Source: CAZKUN01 sp964555935
GTDB taxonomy: Bacteria; Armatimonadota; Zipacnadia; Zipacnadales; VGFC01
Length of the DNA stretch: 33,544 bases
Direction of reading: 5' to 3'
Assembly: GCA_964555935.1 (NCBI GenBank)
Contig: CAZKUN010000082.1
Span: forward strand, 1-33,544
Notes under the pieces: model-generated
Told to the model about the DNA's origin: nothing
The model's input: the letters and a program-made list of their open reading frames with translations, nothing else
Databases searched by the model: none
In this document: piece after piece, positions 24,201 through 30,682 of the stretch
Layout: the number at the start of each line of letters is the position of its first letter
How positions within the stretch are numbered: the stretch's first letter is position 1
Made by a program: the position numbers and the translations under genes

Positions 24201-25922
24201 CGCGAATTGAATTTCGGCGTCCTCGCCGGGCTTGTACGTCTCTTCGTCCGAGCTGATGTCAATCGAGAGGTCGCTCGCCGGATCGACGAACACCGGCGCC
24301 GTGTCGCGCAGGATGTCGCCGGTCGGTTGGATGCGATAGGCGTTCAGCCAGATCGATCCGGTCAGGTCGGCCGTCAGCGGGATGCTGACCGTCGCGCGCC
24401 CATCCTTCACGTCGGCGGCCTTGGTCAGCATCGTCTGGCGATTCTTGATGACGTCGACGTAGACCGCGCCGATGCCGCCGGACGCCAGCACGCTCGCCTT
24501 GATCGTATCACCGACGCCGGCGAGGTGGCTGTTGAGCCGGAGCAACACGCCCTCCGTGGCGCCGGAACTGTCAAGCGTGACGGAGCGGTTGGCTGTCTCG
24601 CCGGCTTCGGTCCTCGCGCTGAGGTCGACGGTGACGTCTGATGTCGTCGGCGTGATCGTCCACTCCGTCAGTCCGAGTTCGTCGGCCGTTCTGACCGCGG
24701 CTCGGAATCTGGGCGAATCGCCGCCGTCATGCAGTCCGGTCATCCGAACGTAGCATTCCGCCGGCGAGCCATCGGGGTAACTCGTCAACACGTAGAGCAC
24801 GTTCTCCACGCCGGGCACGATCTCGCCCGACTCCGCGATCACGTCGATGCGGATTGGGTCTTTCGCGACCGTGCTGGTGTGGGTCGATTTTTCGGGATGG
24901 CCGGCTCTGTTCGTGACCTTCACGTCGAACTGCAAGAAGGCGTCGCCCTGCTCGACCGGCTGACCGACAAAGCTATCGGGGAGCTTGGTCTCGAAGGCGA
25001 AGGTCCCGCTGGCGTCGGTGGTGCCCTCGATGGTAGCGATCTCGGTGTACTCCACGTCGAACGTCTTCACGGAGATCTCCACCTTGCCGCCGCGGACGGG
25101 AACGCCGTAGAAGTAGTCGACCTGAACCGTGCCCTCGACGGTCTCGCCGGGCAGGTAATACTGCCTATTGGTGCTGACATCCAGATCGAACTTGGGGAGC
25201 ACGTAGCGCTCGACGGTGACGGTCTTCTCGGTCTCCTGACCGTCCACGATGCACCCGAGGGCATAGCGGCCCATGTTAACCTCATCCGCAAGGATGAAGT
25301 CCGTCGAGACGATTCCGTAGTCGTCGGTCGCCAGTCTCTTCTTGAAGACCTTGTTGCCCTTCGCGTCCTTGACCTCAAGCGTCGCCTCGCGGTTCGCGAC
25401 GGCGGCGAGGTTGGGTTGCTTCAGCGCCAGCGCGCGGATGTGCATTGTCTGTCCGGGCTGGTAGATGGGCTTGTCGGTCGTGAGAAGCACTTGGTATCGG
25501 CGCGAGATGCGCGCTCGCTGCACGGTCTCGTCCGAGCCCGAAGCCGCTCGGCCGGTGACCTTCAGATCGTAGTCGCCGGGCTCGACGTCGGGGACTGTGA
25601 AGGACGCATCGGCAGTGCCGAGGCCGTCGGTCAAGCCTCGGACCAACGTGGTGTATTCGTCCTTGTCCGCCGGGCTGATCCGCACGACGATCCGTCCGCC
25701 CTTCACGGGGTTGCCAGTGCGGTGATCGGTGAGGATCGCTCGCACGGCAGCGTGCGATCCGGCAAGCAGCTCTGTCTGGCCGATCACCTCGATGCCGATC
25801 GGCTCGATAACGGGCCGCTGGCTGGCTGGCGGCGCGCCGTTAACAGCAACGAGCCCGGCAGTCAACACCAGGCCCGCGAGTAGGGTCAGTGGTAGTGATG
25901 CGGCTGGTTTGCGGGGTTTCAT
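21267..25922 (-). CDS. Bacterial alpha-2-macroglobulin with GspG-like insert
   Basis: This 1551-residue exported protein starts with a signal or anchor helix (about 10-28; no lipobox Cys). The N-terminal macroglobulin domains include 'TDKPIYQPGQTMHIRAL' near residue 150. An insert near 670-775 has a helix 'LEKLQQAIQKYQQKHNGRTF', then 'DLQDQWGQDFVIV' and 'IGPDGRPDTADDMF', resembling the helix end and calcium-loop part of GspG pseudopilins. A Gly/Met-rich stretch follows (about 775-815). The A2M domain begins near 855 ('ETMFSEPALITDGDGKA'; 'ITTWRMTAMA' near 890). The thioester is C1071-F-E-Q1074, inside the alpha-alpha toroid domain; the receptor-binding-like domain ends the chain. Thioester A2Ms trap proteases in the envelope. 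Usual partner PBP1C is absent. The start at 25922 follows AGGAGG; an earlier in-frame ATG has no support. Confidence 0.92.
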   Translation of the reverse strand: MKPRKPAASLPLTLLAGLVLTAGLVAVNGAPPASQRPVIEPIGIEVIGQTELLAGSHAAVRAILTDHRTGNPVKGGRIVVRISPADKDEYTTLVRGLTDGLGTADASFTVPDVEPGDYDLKVTGRAASGSDETVQRARISRRYQVLLTTDKPIYQPGQTMHIRALALKQPNLAAVANREATLEVKDAKGNKVFKKRLATDDYGIVSTDFILADEVNMGRYALGCIVDGQETEKTVTVERYVLPKFDLDVSTNRQYYLPGETVEGTVQVDYFYGVPVRGGKVEISVKTFDVEYTEIATIEGTTDASGTFAFETKLPDSFVGQPVEQGDAFLQFDVKVTNRAGHPEKSTHTSTVAKDPIRIDVIAESGEIVPGVENVLYVLTSYPDGSPAECYVRMTGLHDGGDSPRFRAAVRTADELGLTEWTITPTTSDVTVDLSARTEAGETANRSVTLDSSGATEGVLLRLNSHLAGVGDTIKASVLASGGIGAVYVDVIKNRQTMLTKAADVKDGRATVSIPLTADLTGSIWLNAYRIQPTGDILRDTAPVFVDPASDLSIDISSDEETYKPGEDAEIQFAVRNSEGEPVAAALGINVVDESVFALQELKPGMEKVYFYLEQELMKPRVEIHEFEMPIIIARQPLDRPMANKRDRAAKVLLAGAEMPEASGYHVNTYADRVEKLKSEWAQELQPKLEKLQQAIQKYQQKHNGRTFKAKLGAKPLLDAKLIAAEDLQDQWGQDFVIVEQGDGEQDVWMLVLQAIGPDGRPDTADDMFVQTSWPGAWGMDEDFQQGFFGGGGGMMGAGMGEGGGVRMRGGAVAMPMMEMAMAPMDALAEPVAFLDDNALMARDGGGPKPVRIRKYFPETMFSEPALITDGDGKATLSLKMADSITTWRMTAMANSAKGELGSTTSGLRCFQDFFADIDLPVSLTRNDEVSIPVMVFNHLDQAQSVRLELTEADWFALDGDAKRTLEIGAKDEAAIYFTITAKEIGSHPLTVHAYGDKLSDAIERRIEIRPDGQETLATVNDRIDDDVTQTISIPRQAIDGASDIMVKIYSGIFSQAVEGLDSVLQMPSGCFEQTSSATYPNILVLDYMKTTGQVTPEIRMKAEGFINTGYQRLVSFEVAGGGYSWFGEAPANKILTAYGVMEFQAMSDVYEVDPDVITRTAEWLFSQQQEDGSWKPDEAYLHQESWGRIQNNSLLPTAYIAWALGKVAPDDARLGKAVSYLKKHADEAKDAYTLALVCNALVANATDAAETQEQLSRLVKMAKREDGKMWWESEITGITHSSGKSSDLEATGLAALALIDSGTHPGDATEVLNYLIAEKDPRGTWYSTQATILALRALLGAQKDSTQKVNAELSILCNGEHVKGLAIDEDNSDVVHFVSLKQHVREGDNEVQIKFDGEGTSLYQMTSKYYLPWKGAGGESRDAVSIDIEYDKTELAVDDIVTANVTIANQTPGRMGMVLVDLGIPPGFKVQPGDLAELVGSKVIQKYTLTGRQIIVYIEEMEAGKKVELTYRLRAKFPIKAKTPDSTAYEYYNPDNRGVAEPVDLVVEAH

Positions 25923-26090
25923 TTCGTACTTCCTCCTGCTGCGTGAGTGGACTCTTGCAGCGAAGACGTTAGGGGTTTCTTGTGGATTCGACACCATCGG
26001 GGGGGCTTATTGTTCCGGTTGGGGCCTCCACGGTGGGTCGCCAGTGAAGACGCGCTACGTTACGGCGAGGTTTATCGCGGCAATGGGGGG
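25923..26090. other. Upstream region of the A2M gene
   Basis: This 168-base gap lies between the sixA stop and the A2M start, with both genes on the minus strand. Apart from the A2M ribosome binding site (AGGAGG on the minus strand near 25932-25937), I see no convincing promoter, terminator or small gene. Confidence 0.4.
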
Positions 26091-26618
26091 CTAGTCGGAA
26101 CGGCCGGGGATGATCGCCGGGTTGATGAGCCATTGCAGGTCGCCCATGCCGGGCTCGACGGCGGCAAGCCTGATACATGACGCGCCGCTCTTCTTCATCA
26201 CTACGTGGCCGCCGCCTATGAACCGACTGGTGAGACTGCTGAAGTCGGGCTCATGGCCGACTAGCATAAGTGTCTTGACCTTGCGCTCGTCCGCGATGCT
26301 CTGGATGTCACCCACGCCGGTTCCGCCGCCCAGCCGCTCGTCTGTTTCGTGCTCGCGCCCGGGTGTGAGCACCTCGGCGACGGCTCGCGCGGTCTCTTGC
26401 GCTCTCACAAGGGGACTCGCCACGATGCGGTCTGGCACGTGCCCCGCATCCCGGATCTGCTTTGCGATTCGCCGATTGCTCTCGTCGCCACGAGGCGTGA
26501 TGCGCCGGCCGGAGTCCGTGCCGTCGGCACCCACGTCCTCGGCGTCGCCATGTCGGAAGAAGATGATGTCCACTGTTGACTCCTTGGGGCCGGCCTGCTG
26601 CTTCTTGGAACTAGGCAT
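26091..26618 (-). CDS. sixA: SixA-type phosphohistidine phosphatase (histidine phosphatase superfamily)
   Basis: This 175-residue cytoplasmic enzyme carries the RHG motif with R22-H23-G24 ('IIFFRHGDAED'), a second motif 'SPLVRAQETA' (R71, E75) and the second catalytic His H122 in 'LVGHEPD'. It is shorter than phosphoglycerate mutases and has no insertion, as SixA proteins have. SixA removes phosphate from histidine, for example on HPt domains of hybrid kinases. It is divergent from the four-gene histidine kinase/receiver cluster, 178 bases away, which fits such a role. The ATG at 26618 is chosen because GGGAGA lies 6 bases before it; the longer reading to 26714 adds 32 residues unlike the family. 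A general phosphatase role, as for other short histidine phosphatases, cannot be excluded. Confidence 0.83.
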   Translation of the reverse strand: MPSSKKQQAGPKESTVDIIFFRHGDAEDVGADGTDSGRRITPRGDESNRRIAKQIRDAGHVPDRIVASPLVRAQETARAVAEVLTPGREHETDERLGGGTGVGDIQSIADERKVKTLMLVGHEPDFSSLTSRFIGGGHVVMKKSGASCIRLAAVEPGMGDLQWLINPAIIPGRSD

Positions 26619-26796
26619 TGCAGTTCTCCCGCTGGCGGCCGAGAGCCTGCTCCGTTTCAGATTTCTTACATTCGGCCCATTTTCATAGCACACCCGACCG
26701 CACCTGCGGTACAAGGCAAGAAGAGGATGGTATCAGGCAGCAAACAGAGCCGCATCGACCTGGGTGCTGGGCCAATTCGGGGGGAGGATCGGAAAC

Positions 26797-28143
26797 TTGG
26801 AAGCGACGATTCCTGACGCGCAGTCAGAAGGCACGGGTATTGACCGCGAGGTGGGGAGCACCGCTGAGCGTTGCGTTGCGTTTTGCCGCGGCGTGGTGTT
26901 TCTGACCACTCTCGTCATGGTGGAGGGCGAAACGCTGGCTGGCCTTCGGCCGCCTGGCGCGCTCGATCTTCTCGTGCTCGCCGCGGGGATATATGTCCTG
27001 GGCACGAGCATCTTGGCGATGCTCGGGCGCGAGACGCCCAACACGCAGTTCCCCTTGCTCGTGGCCGACATGCTGATGATCACTGGGGTCATCTACCTCG
27101 CTGAGGGCGTCCGCAGCGAGTACTATCTGCTCTACTATATGCCGATATTGCAGGCAAGCGTGCGCCTGCAGTTCCGTGACGCGGTCGCAAGCGCTCTGCT
27201 CTCATCTGGGCTTTACGGGCTTGTAGCCCTCACCTCCGGGCCGAACGTCCTCGTCCCTATCAGCGCCCAACTCCGAGCGGCGACTTTCGCCGGTTCGGCC
27301 GTCTTCATGGCCGTGTTCTTTGCCCTCCTGAGTCGGGAGGCGCGAGTACACCTGAAACGCTCGCGCGAGATGACGGATTTGGCCGGCGCCCTCGCCGCGA
27401 AGAACAGCGAGCTTGAGGAGCGCACCCGCGAGCTGGCCGAGGCGCAGGAGAGCCTCCTCGCTGCCGGCCGCCTGGCGACGATTGGCGAACTCGCCGCGAG
27501 TGTCGGGCACGAACTGCGCAACCCGCTCGGCGTCATCCGTAACGCCGCCTATTACCTGCGTCAATCGGGCCTGGCGGAAAGTGATGACGCGCGCGAGATG
27601 ATCGACCTGATGGACGCTGAGGTCGGGACTTGTGACCGGACGATTGCCGCGCTCCTGGATTTCGCGCGCCCAGAGCAAGCCGCGCCCGAGCCGACCGACG
27701 TCAACTCGGTCGTCGGGCGGGTCCTCGACCGCACGGCGGTGCCGGAAGGCCTGGCGGTCGACGTGGACCTGGCTGATGGTCTGCCGCTGGCCGAGGCCGA
27801 CCCGCACCAGCTCGAGCAAGTCTTCAACAACATTGCCGGCAACGCGTTTCAGGCGATGAGCGGCGACGGAACGGGGATACTGAAGGTGCGGTCCTCGGTG
27901 GAGGACGGAGGCGTGTGCGTCCGCTGGGAGGACGACGGACCGGGCATCTCCGCGGAAAACCTGGCGAAGATTTTCGATCCGCTCTTCACCACCAAAGCCA
28001 AAGGGATTGGGCTTGGGCTGGTTGTGTGCAGGCGACTCGTTGAGAGACAGGGCGGGATCCTCGAGGTGACGAGCGAGGTCGGGGAGGGCGCCGTGTTTGC
28101 GGTCCATCTCCGCGAAGCGGAGGGAGGTCCGGAGCATGCATGA
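26797..28143 (+). CDS. Membrane sensor histidine kinase
   Basis: This 448-residue kinase has about five or six membrane helices in the first 190 residues, with no large periplasmic loop, so it probably senses membrane or internal signals. A coiled coil ('KNSELEERTRELAEAQESLL') leads to the HisKA domain with H238 in 'VGHELRNPLGVI'. The ATPase domain has 'NNIAGNAFQAM', 'WEDDGPGIS' and 'FTTKAKGIGLGLVV'. The start is uncertain: TTG at 26797 follows GGGGAGG at good spacing, while a GTG 11 codons earlier (26764) has no such site. It overlaps the next gene by 8 bases. The likely partner is the stand-alone receiver encoded next. Confidence 0.9.
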   Translation: MEATIPDAQSEGTGIDREVGSTAERCVAFCRGVVFLTTLVMVEGETLAGLRPPGALDLLVLAAGIYVLGTSILAMLGRETPNTQFPLLVADMLMITGVIYLAEGVRSEYYLLYYMPILQASVRLQFRDAVASALLSSGLYGLVALTSGPNVLVPISAQLRAATFAGSAVFMAVFFALLSREARVHLKRSREMTDLAGALAAKNSELEERTRELAEAQESLLAAGRLATIGELAASVGHELRNPLGVIRNAAYYLRQSGLAESDDAREMIDLMDAEVGTCDRTIAALLDFARPEQAAPEPTDVNSVVGRVLDRTAVPEGLAVDVDLADGLPLAEADPHQLEQVFNNIAGNAFQAMSGDGTGILKVRSSVEDGGVCVRWEDDGPGISAENLAKIFDPLFTTKAKGIGLGLVVCRRLVERQGGILEVTSEVGEGAVFAVHLREAEGGPEHA

Positions 28144-28546
28144 GCGAGGGGTAGTGCTGTTGGTTGATGACAACAGAGGCATCCGCCTGACGATGGGCCG
28201 GATCCTTGGGAACGTGGGCTACCGCGTGGTAGTCGCGGCAAATGGCTCGGAGGCTGTTGACGTCGCGCGCCGGCAGCCCTTCGATGTCGCCCTGATCGAC
28301 TTCAAGATGAACGGAATGAACGGAGCTGAGACGTGCGCGTCGCTGCGTCAGTTCAATCTGGACGCGACGCTGTTCATCGTTACGGCGCATGTCAGCAGCG
28401 AGATCGAGCGGTCCGCGTTGGCCGACGGCGCGACCGGAGTGATCCACAAGCCGGTTGACGTGCCCGCGCTCCTGGAGTTGCTCAATGAACTCATTACGCC
28501 GACCGAAGGGGCGCTCGTGCCGGCAGTGGGGAGGGCCGCGGGATGA
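28136..28546 (+). CDS. Stand-alone response regulator receiver
   Basis: This 136-residue protein is a receiver (CheY-like) domain only: acidic pocket D11-D12, phospho-acceptor D55 ('ALIDFKMNG'), T83 in 'VTAH' and K105 in 'HKPVD'. After it comes only a short tail without DNA-binding or enzyme domain. It may pass phosphate between kinases or bind a partner protein. It overlaps the kinase gene before it by 8 bases and the one after it by 4 (ATGA), so all three are translationally coupled. Confidence 0.92.
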   Translation: MHERGVVLLVDDNRGIRLTMGRILGNVGYRVVVAANGSEAVDVARRQPFDVALIDFKMNGMNGAETCASLRQFNLDATLFIVTAHVSSEIERSALADGATGVIHKPVDVPALLELLNELITPTEGALVPAVGRAAG

Positions 28547-30195
28547 GTGGCCATGCTACCTCACCGAAGGTCCTGATCGTCGACGATAACATCCCTTCCG
28601 CGAAGACGCTCAAGCTCGTGCTCGCGGCCGAGGGTTACGCGGTCGACTGCGCGGGCACGGCCGCCGAGGCGACCAGGCTCACCACCGAGACCGTCTACGA
28701 CGCGGCGCTGATCGACATTACGCTGCCGGACGGCTCAGGCATCGACCTTCTGCCTGAACTGAAGAGGCTCTTCCCTGATCTGATCGCGATCATCGTCACC
28801 GGCCACGCTTCAACCGAGTCGTCGATTGAGGCGCTGAACCGAGGCGCGGCGGGGTACGTTCAGAAGCCCGTTCAGGTCCAACACCTGCTTCAGATGCTCA
28901 AGAATGGTCTTGAGAAGAAGCGCCTAGAGGCCGAGAACTGGCGCATGCTGCGGCGGCTCTCGCTGCTGCATGCCGTCGGCGCTACCGTGGGCGTTGGTTT
29001 GGACGCGGCGTCGACCCTGACCGAGACGATCTCGCTCGTGGTCTCGCTGATGGAGATCCCGGCGGGCGGCATATGGTGGACGGTTGAGAGCGCGGACCAA
29101 CCCAGCCTCGCGGCTGAGGTTGGCATGACGGATGAGCTACTCGGGTGTCTGCGGGCGAGAGTTGGCAACATTCCTAGCGAACTTGCTGCCAACCCCAAGC
29201 TATTCAACGAGCCATGGCTTGAGCATGAGGCGAATCGCGTGGACGACGACGATCCGTGGCAGTTCAGAATAATGTCATTGCGCGGCCACCAAGGCACGAT
29301 CGGGTACATGGCCCTCGGCGGCCCCGATTGGCCTGAGGACCGCAACGAAGAGGCCGAAGTGCTCTGCGCTGTTGCCGGACAGGTCGGCGTGGCGATGGAA
29401 AACATGAGGCTCTACGCCGACGTCATCGACACGCACGAGCGGCTGAAGGAAGCTCAGGACCAGATCGTGCAGAACGAGAAGCTGTCCGCTGTTGGGCGGG
29501 TGGTTTCGGGAGTGGCTCACGAACTCAACAACCCGCTGATGGCCGTGATCGGGTACTCCGAACTCCTCGCCGATGGCGCGTTCGGGGAGGAGACGCCGAA
29601 GATCGCCGAGCGCGTGTTCACTCAAGCCAAACGCTGCGCGTCGATCGTTCAGGGGTTGCTCTCGTTCTCGCGTCAGGAAGAGATCCAAGTCGAACGCACT
29701 CACATCAATGACATCGTTTACTCAGCGATCGAGGCATGCGAGCATGCCCGTGGTGACGACCTGAACTTGATGCGCGATCTCGACGCCGCGATCCCAGAGA
29801 TGGCCGCCGATCCTGGGGCACTGCAACAGGTCATGGTCAACATCATCAACAACGCCTACCAGGCCACAAACGGCCATGGAGGCGCGGTGAGCGTGACGTC
29901 GACGCTGACCGATGAGCGGGTTGTCGTATCCGTTCAGGACACTGGGCCAGGGATGCCTGACGACGTCTTGGGGCGGGTCTTCGACCCGTTCTACACCACA
30001 AAGGGAGTCGGCAAGGGCACGGGCCTTGGCTTGAGCGTATCGCACGGGATCATCAAGGAACACGGCGGCGAGCTTCGCGCCGCCAACGCGCCGGAAGGAG
30101 GGGCTGTCTTCACCATCGACATCCCCATCGTCGCGCCGCCGGATGAAGCAGAGGTCGAGCCTGCCACGACACAGGACGCGCCGTGGCTGCAGTGA
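28543..30195 (+). CDS. Receiver-GAF(like)-histidine kinase hybrid
   Basis: This 550-residue soluble protein has an N-terminal receiver (D14, D15, phospho-acceptor D58 in 'ALIDITLPDG', K108 in 'QKPV'). A middle sensor region follows (about 140-290) that looks like a GAF domain ('LHAVGATVGVGLDAASTL ... AVAGQVGVAMENMRLY'), then a coiled coil and a HisKA domain with H326 in 'GVAHELNNP'. The ATPase domain has 'NIINNAYQAT', 'DTGPGMP' and 'FDPFYTTK ... GKGTGLGLSV'. The order, receiver first and kinase last, suggests it is switched by phosphorylation from another kinase, here probably the membrane kinase upstream. It starts on an ATGA overlap with the receiver gene and ends 14 bases before the next receiver gene. 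Confidence 0.92.
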   Translation: MSGHATSPKVLIVDDNIPSAKTLKLVLAAEGYAVDCAGTAAEATRLTTETVYDAALIDITLPDGSGIDLLPELKRLFPDLIAIIVTGHASTESSIEALNRGAAGYVQKPVQVQHLLQMLKNGLEKKRLEAENWRMLRRLSLLHAVGATVGVGLDAASTLTETISLVVSLMEIPAGGIWWTVESADQPSLAAEVGMTDELLGCLRARVGNIPSELAANPKLFNEPWLEHEANRVDDDDPWQFRIMSLRGHQGTIGYMALGGPDWPEDRNEEAEVLCAVAGQVGVAMENMRLYADVIDTHERLKEAQDQIVQNEKLSAVGRVVSGVAHELNNPLMAVIGYSELLADGAFGEETPKIAERVFTQAKRCASIVQGLLSFSRQEEIQVERTHINDIVYSAIEACEHARGDDLNLMRDLDAAIPEMAADPGALQQVMVNIINNAYQATNGHGGAVSVTSTLTDERVVVSVQDTGPGMPDDVLGRVFDPFYTTKGVGKGTGLGLSVSHGIIKEHGGELRAANAPEGGAVFTIDIPIVAPPDEAEVEPATTQDAPWLQ

Positions 30196-30209
30196 GAGGG
30201 AGAGGGAGC

Positions 30210-30626
30210 ATGAAGATCAGAGAGCAGGGACGTGATCGCGATCTGCGGATCATGGTCGTTGACGACGAGGAGGACGTGCGCGAGGTCATACGTCTGGCAC
30301 TGGCACGCAACGGCTACGACGTCACGCCGTTTGACAATGGTGCCGACGCCGTCGATGCGGCCGGTTCCGATCGGTTCGAACTCGCGTTCGTCGATGTGGC
30401 GATGCCGGGCATGGATGGCCTGCAGACGCTCCAGGGGTTGAGGGAGGTCTCGCCAGACACGAACGTCGTGATGATCACGGCGTTCCTCGACGGCGCACTC
30501 GCTCCCGATGCTCGTCAGGACCGCGTGCAGGACTGTCTCGCCCAGGGCGCGCGCGGATGTCTGCGCAAGNNNNNNNNNNTCGGCACGGATACCGTCCTGA
30601 AGACGGCGGAGTATTTCGGACGGTAG
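30210..30626 (+). CDS. Response regulator receiver interrupted by an assembly gap
   Basis: The frame codes for about 138 residues of a receiver domain: D18-D19, phospho-acceptor D62 ('AFVDVAMPG'), 'MITAF' and the Lys of 'CLRK'. Ten N (30570-30579) follow directly after that Lys codon. The frame past the gap ('GTDTVLKTAEYFGR', then stop) is a plausible last helix, but true length and frame are unknown, and an output domain could be lost in the gap. The ATG at 30210 follows AGAGGGAG. It is the fourth gene in the phosphorelay set. Confidence 0.82.
   Translation: MKIREQGRDRDLRIMVVDDEEDVREVIRLALARNGYDVTPFDNGADAVDAAGSDRFELAFVDVAMPGMDGLQTLQGLREVSPDTNVVMITAFLDGALAPDARQDRVQDCLAQGARGCLRKXXXXGTDTVLKTAEYFGR
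30570..30579. other. Assembly gap (10 N)
   Basis: Ten undetermined bases fall inside the last receiver gene. A fixed-size N run usually marks a scaffold join of unknown true length, so the link between the phosphorelay cluster and the region to its right is less certain. Confidence 0.95.
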
Positions 30627-30655
30627 ACACGCCCGCATGTAACAGGCCAGCAGCT

Positions 30656-30682
30656 AGAGTCGCCCGTCAATCGGGCGGCTCT
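30656..30682. terminator. Bidirectional hairpin between convergent genes
   Basis: AGAGTCGCCCG (30656-30666) pairs with 30672-30682 over a 5-base loop, 11 bp with one G-T pair. It lies 30 bases past the receiver stop and touches the stop codon of the minus-strand gene. Neither side has a clear T-run. Confidence 0.6.

Noticed and set aside
24729..25883. Long plus-strand open frame opposite the alpha-2-macroglobulin gene
   Set aside because: It mirrors the A2M codons, has no ribosome binding site or family likeness, and the A2M frame is clearly the real one.
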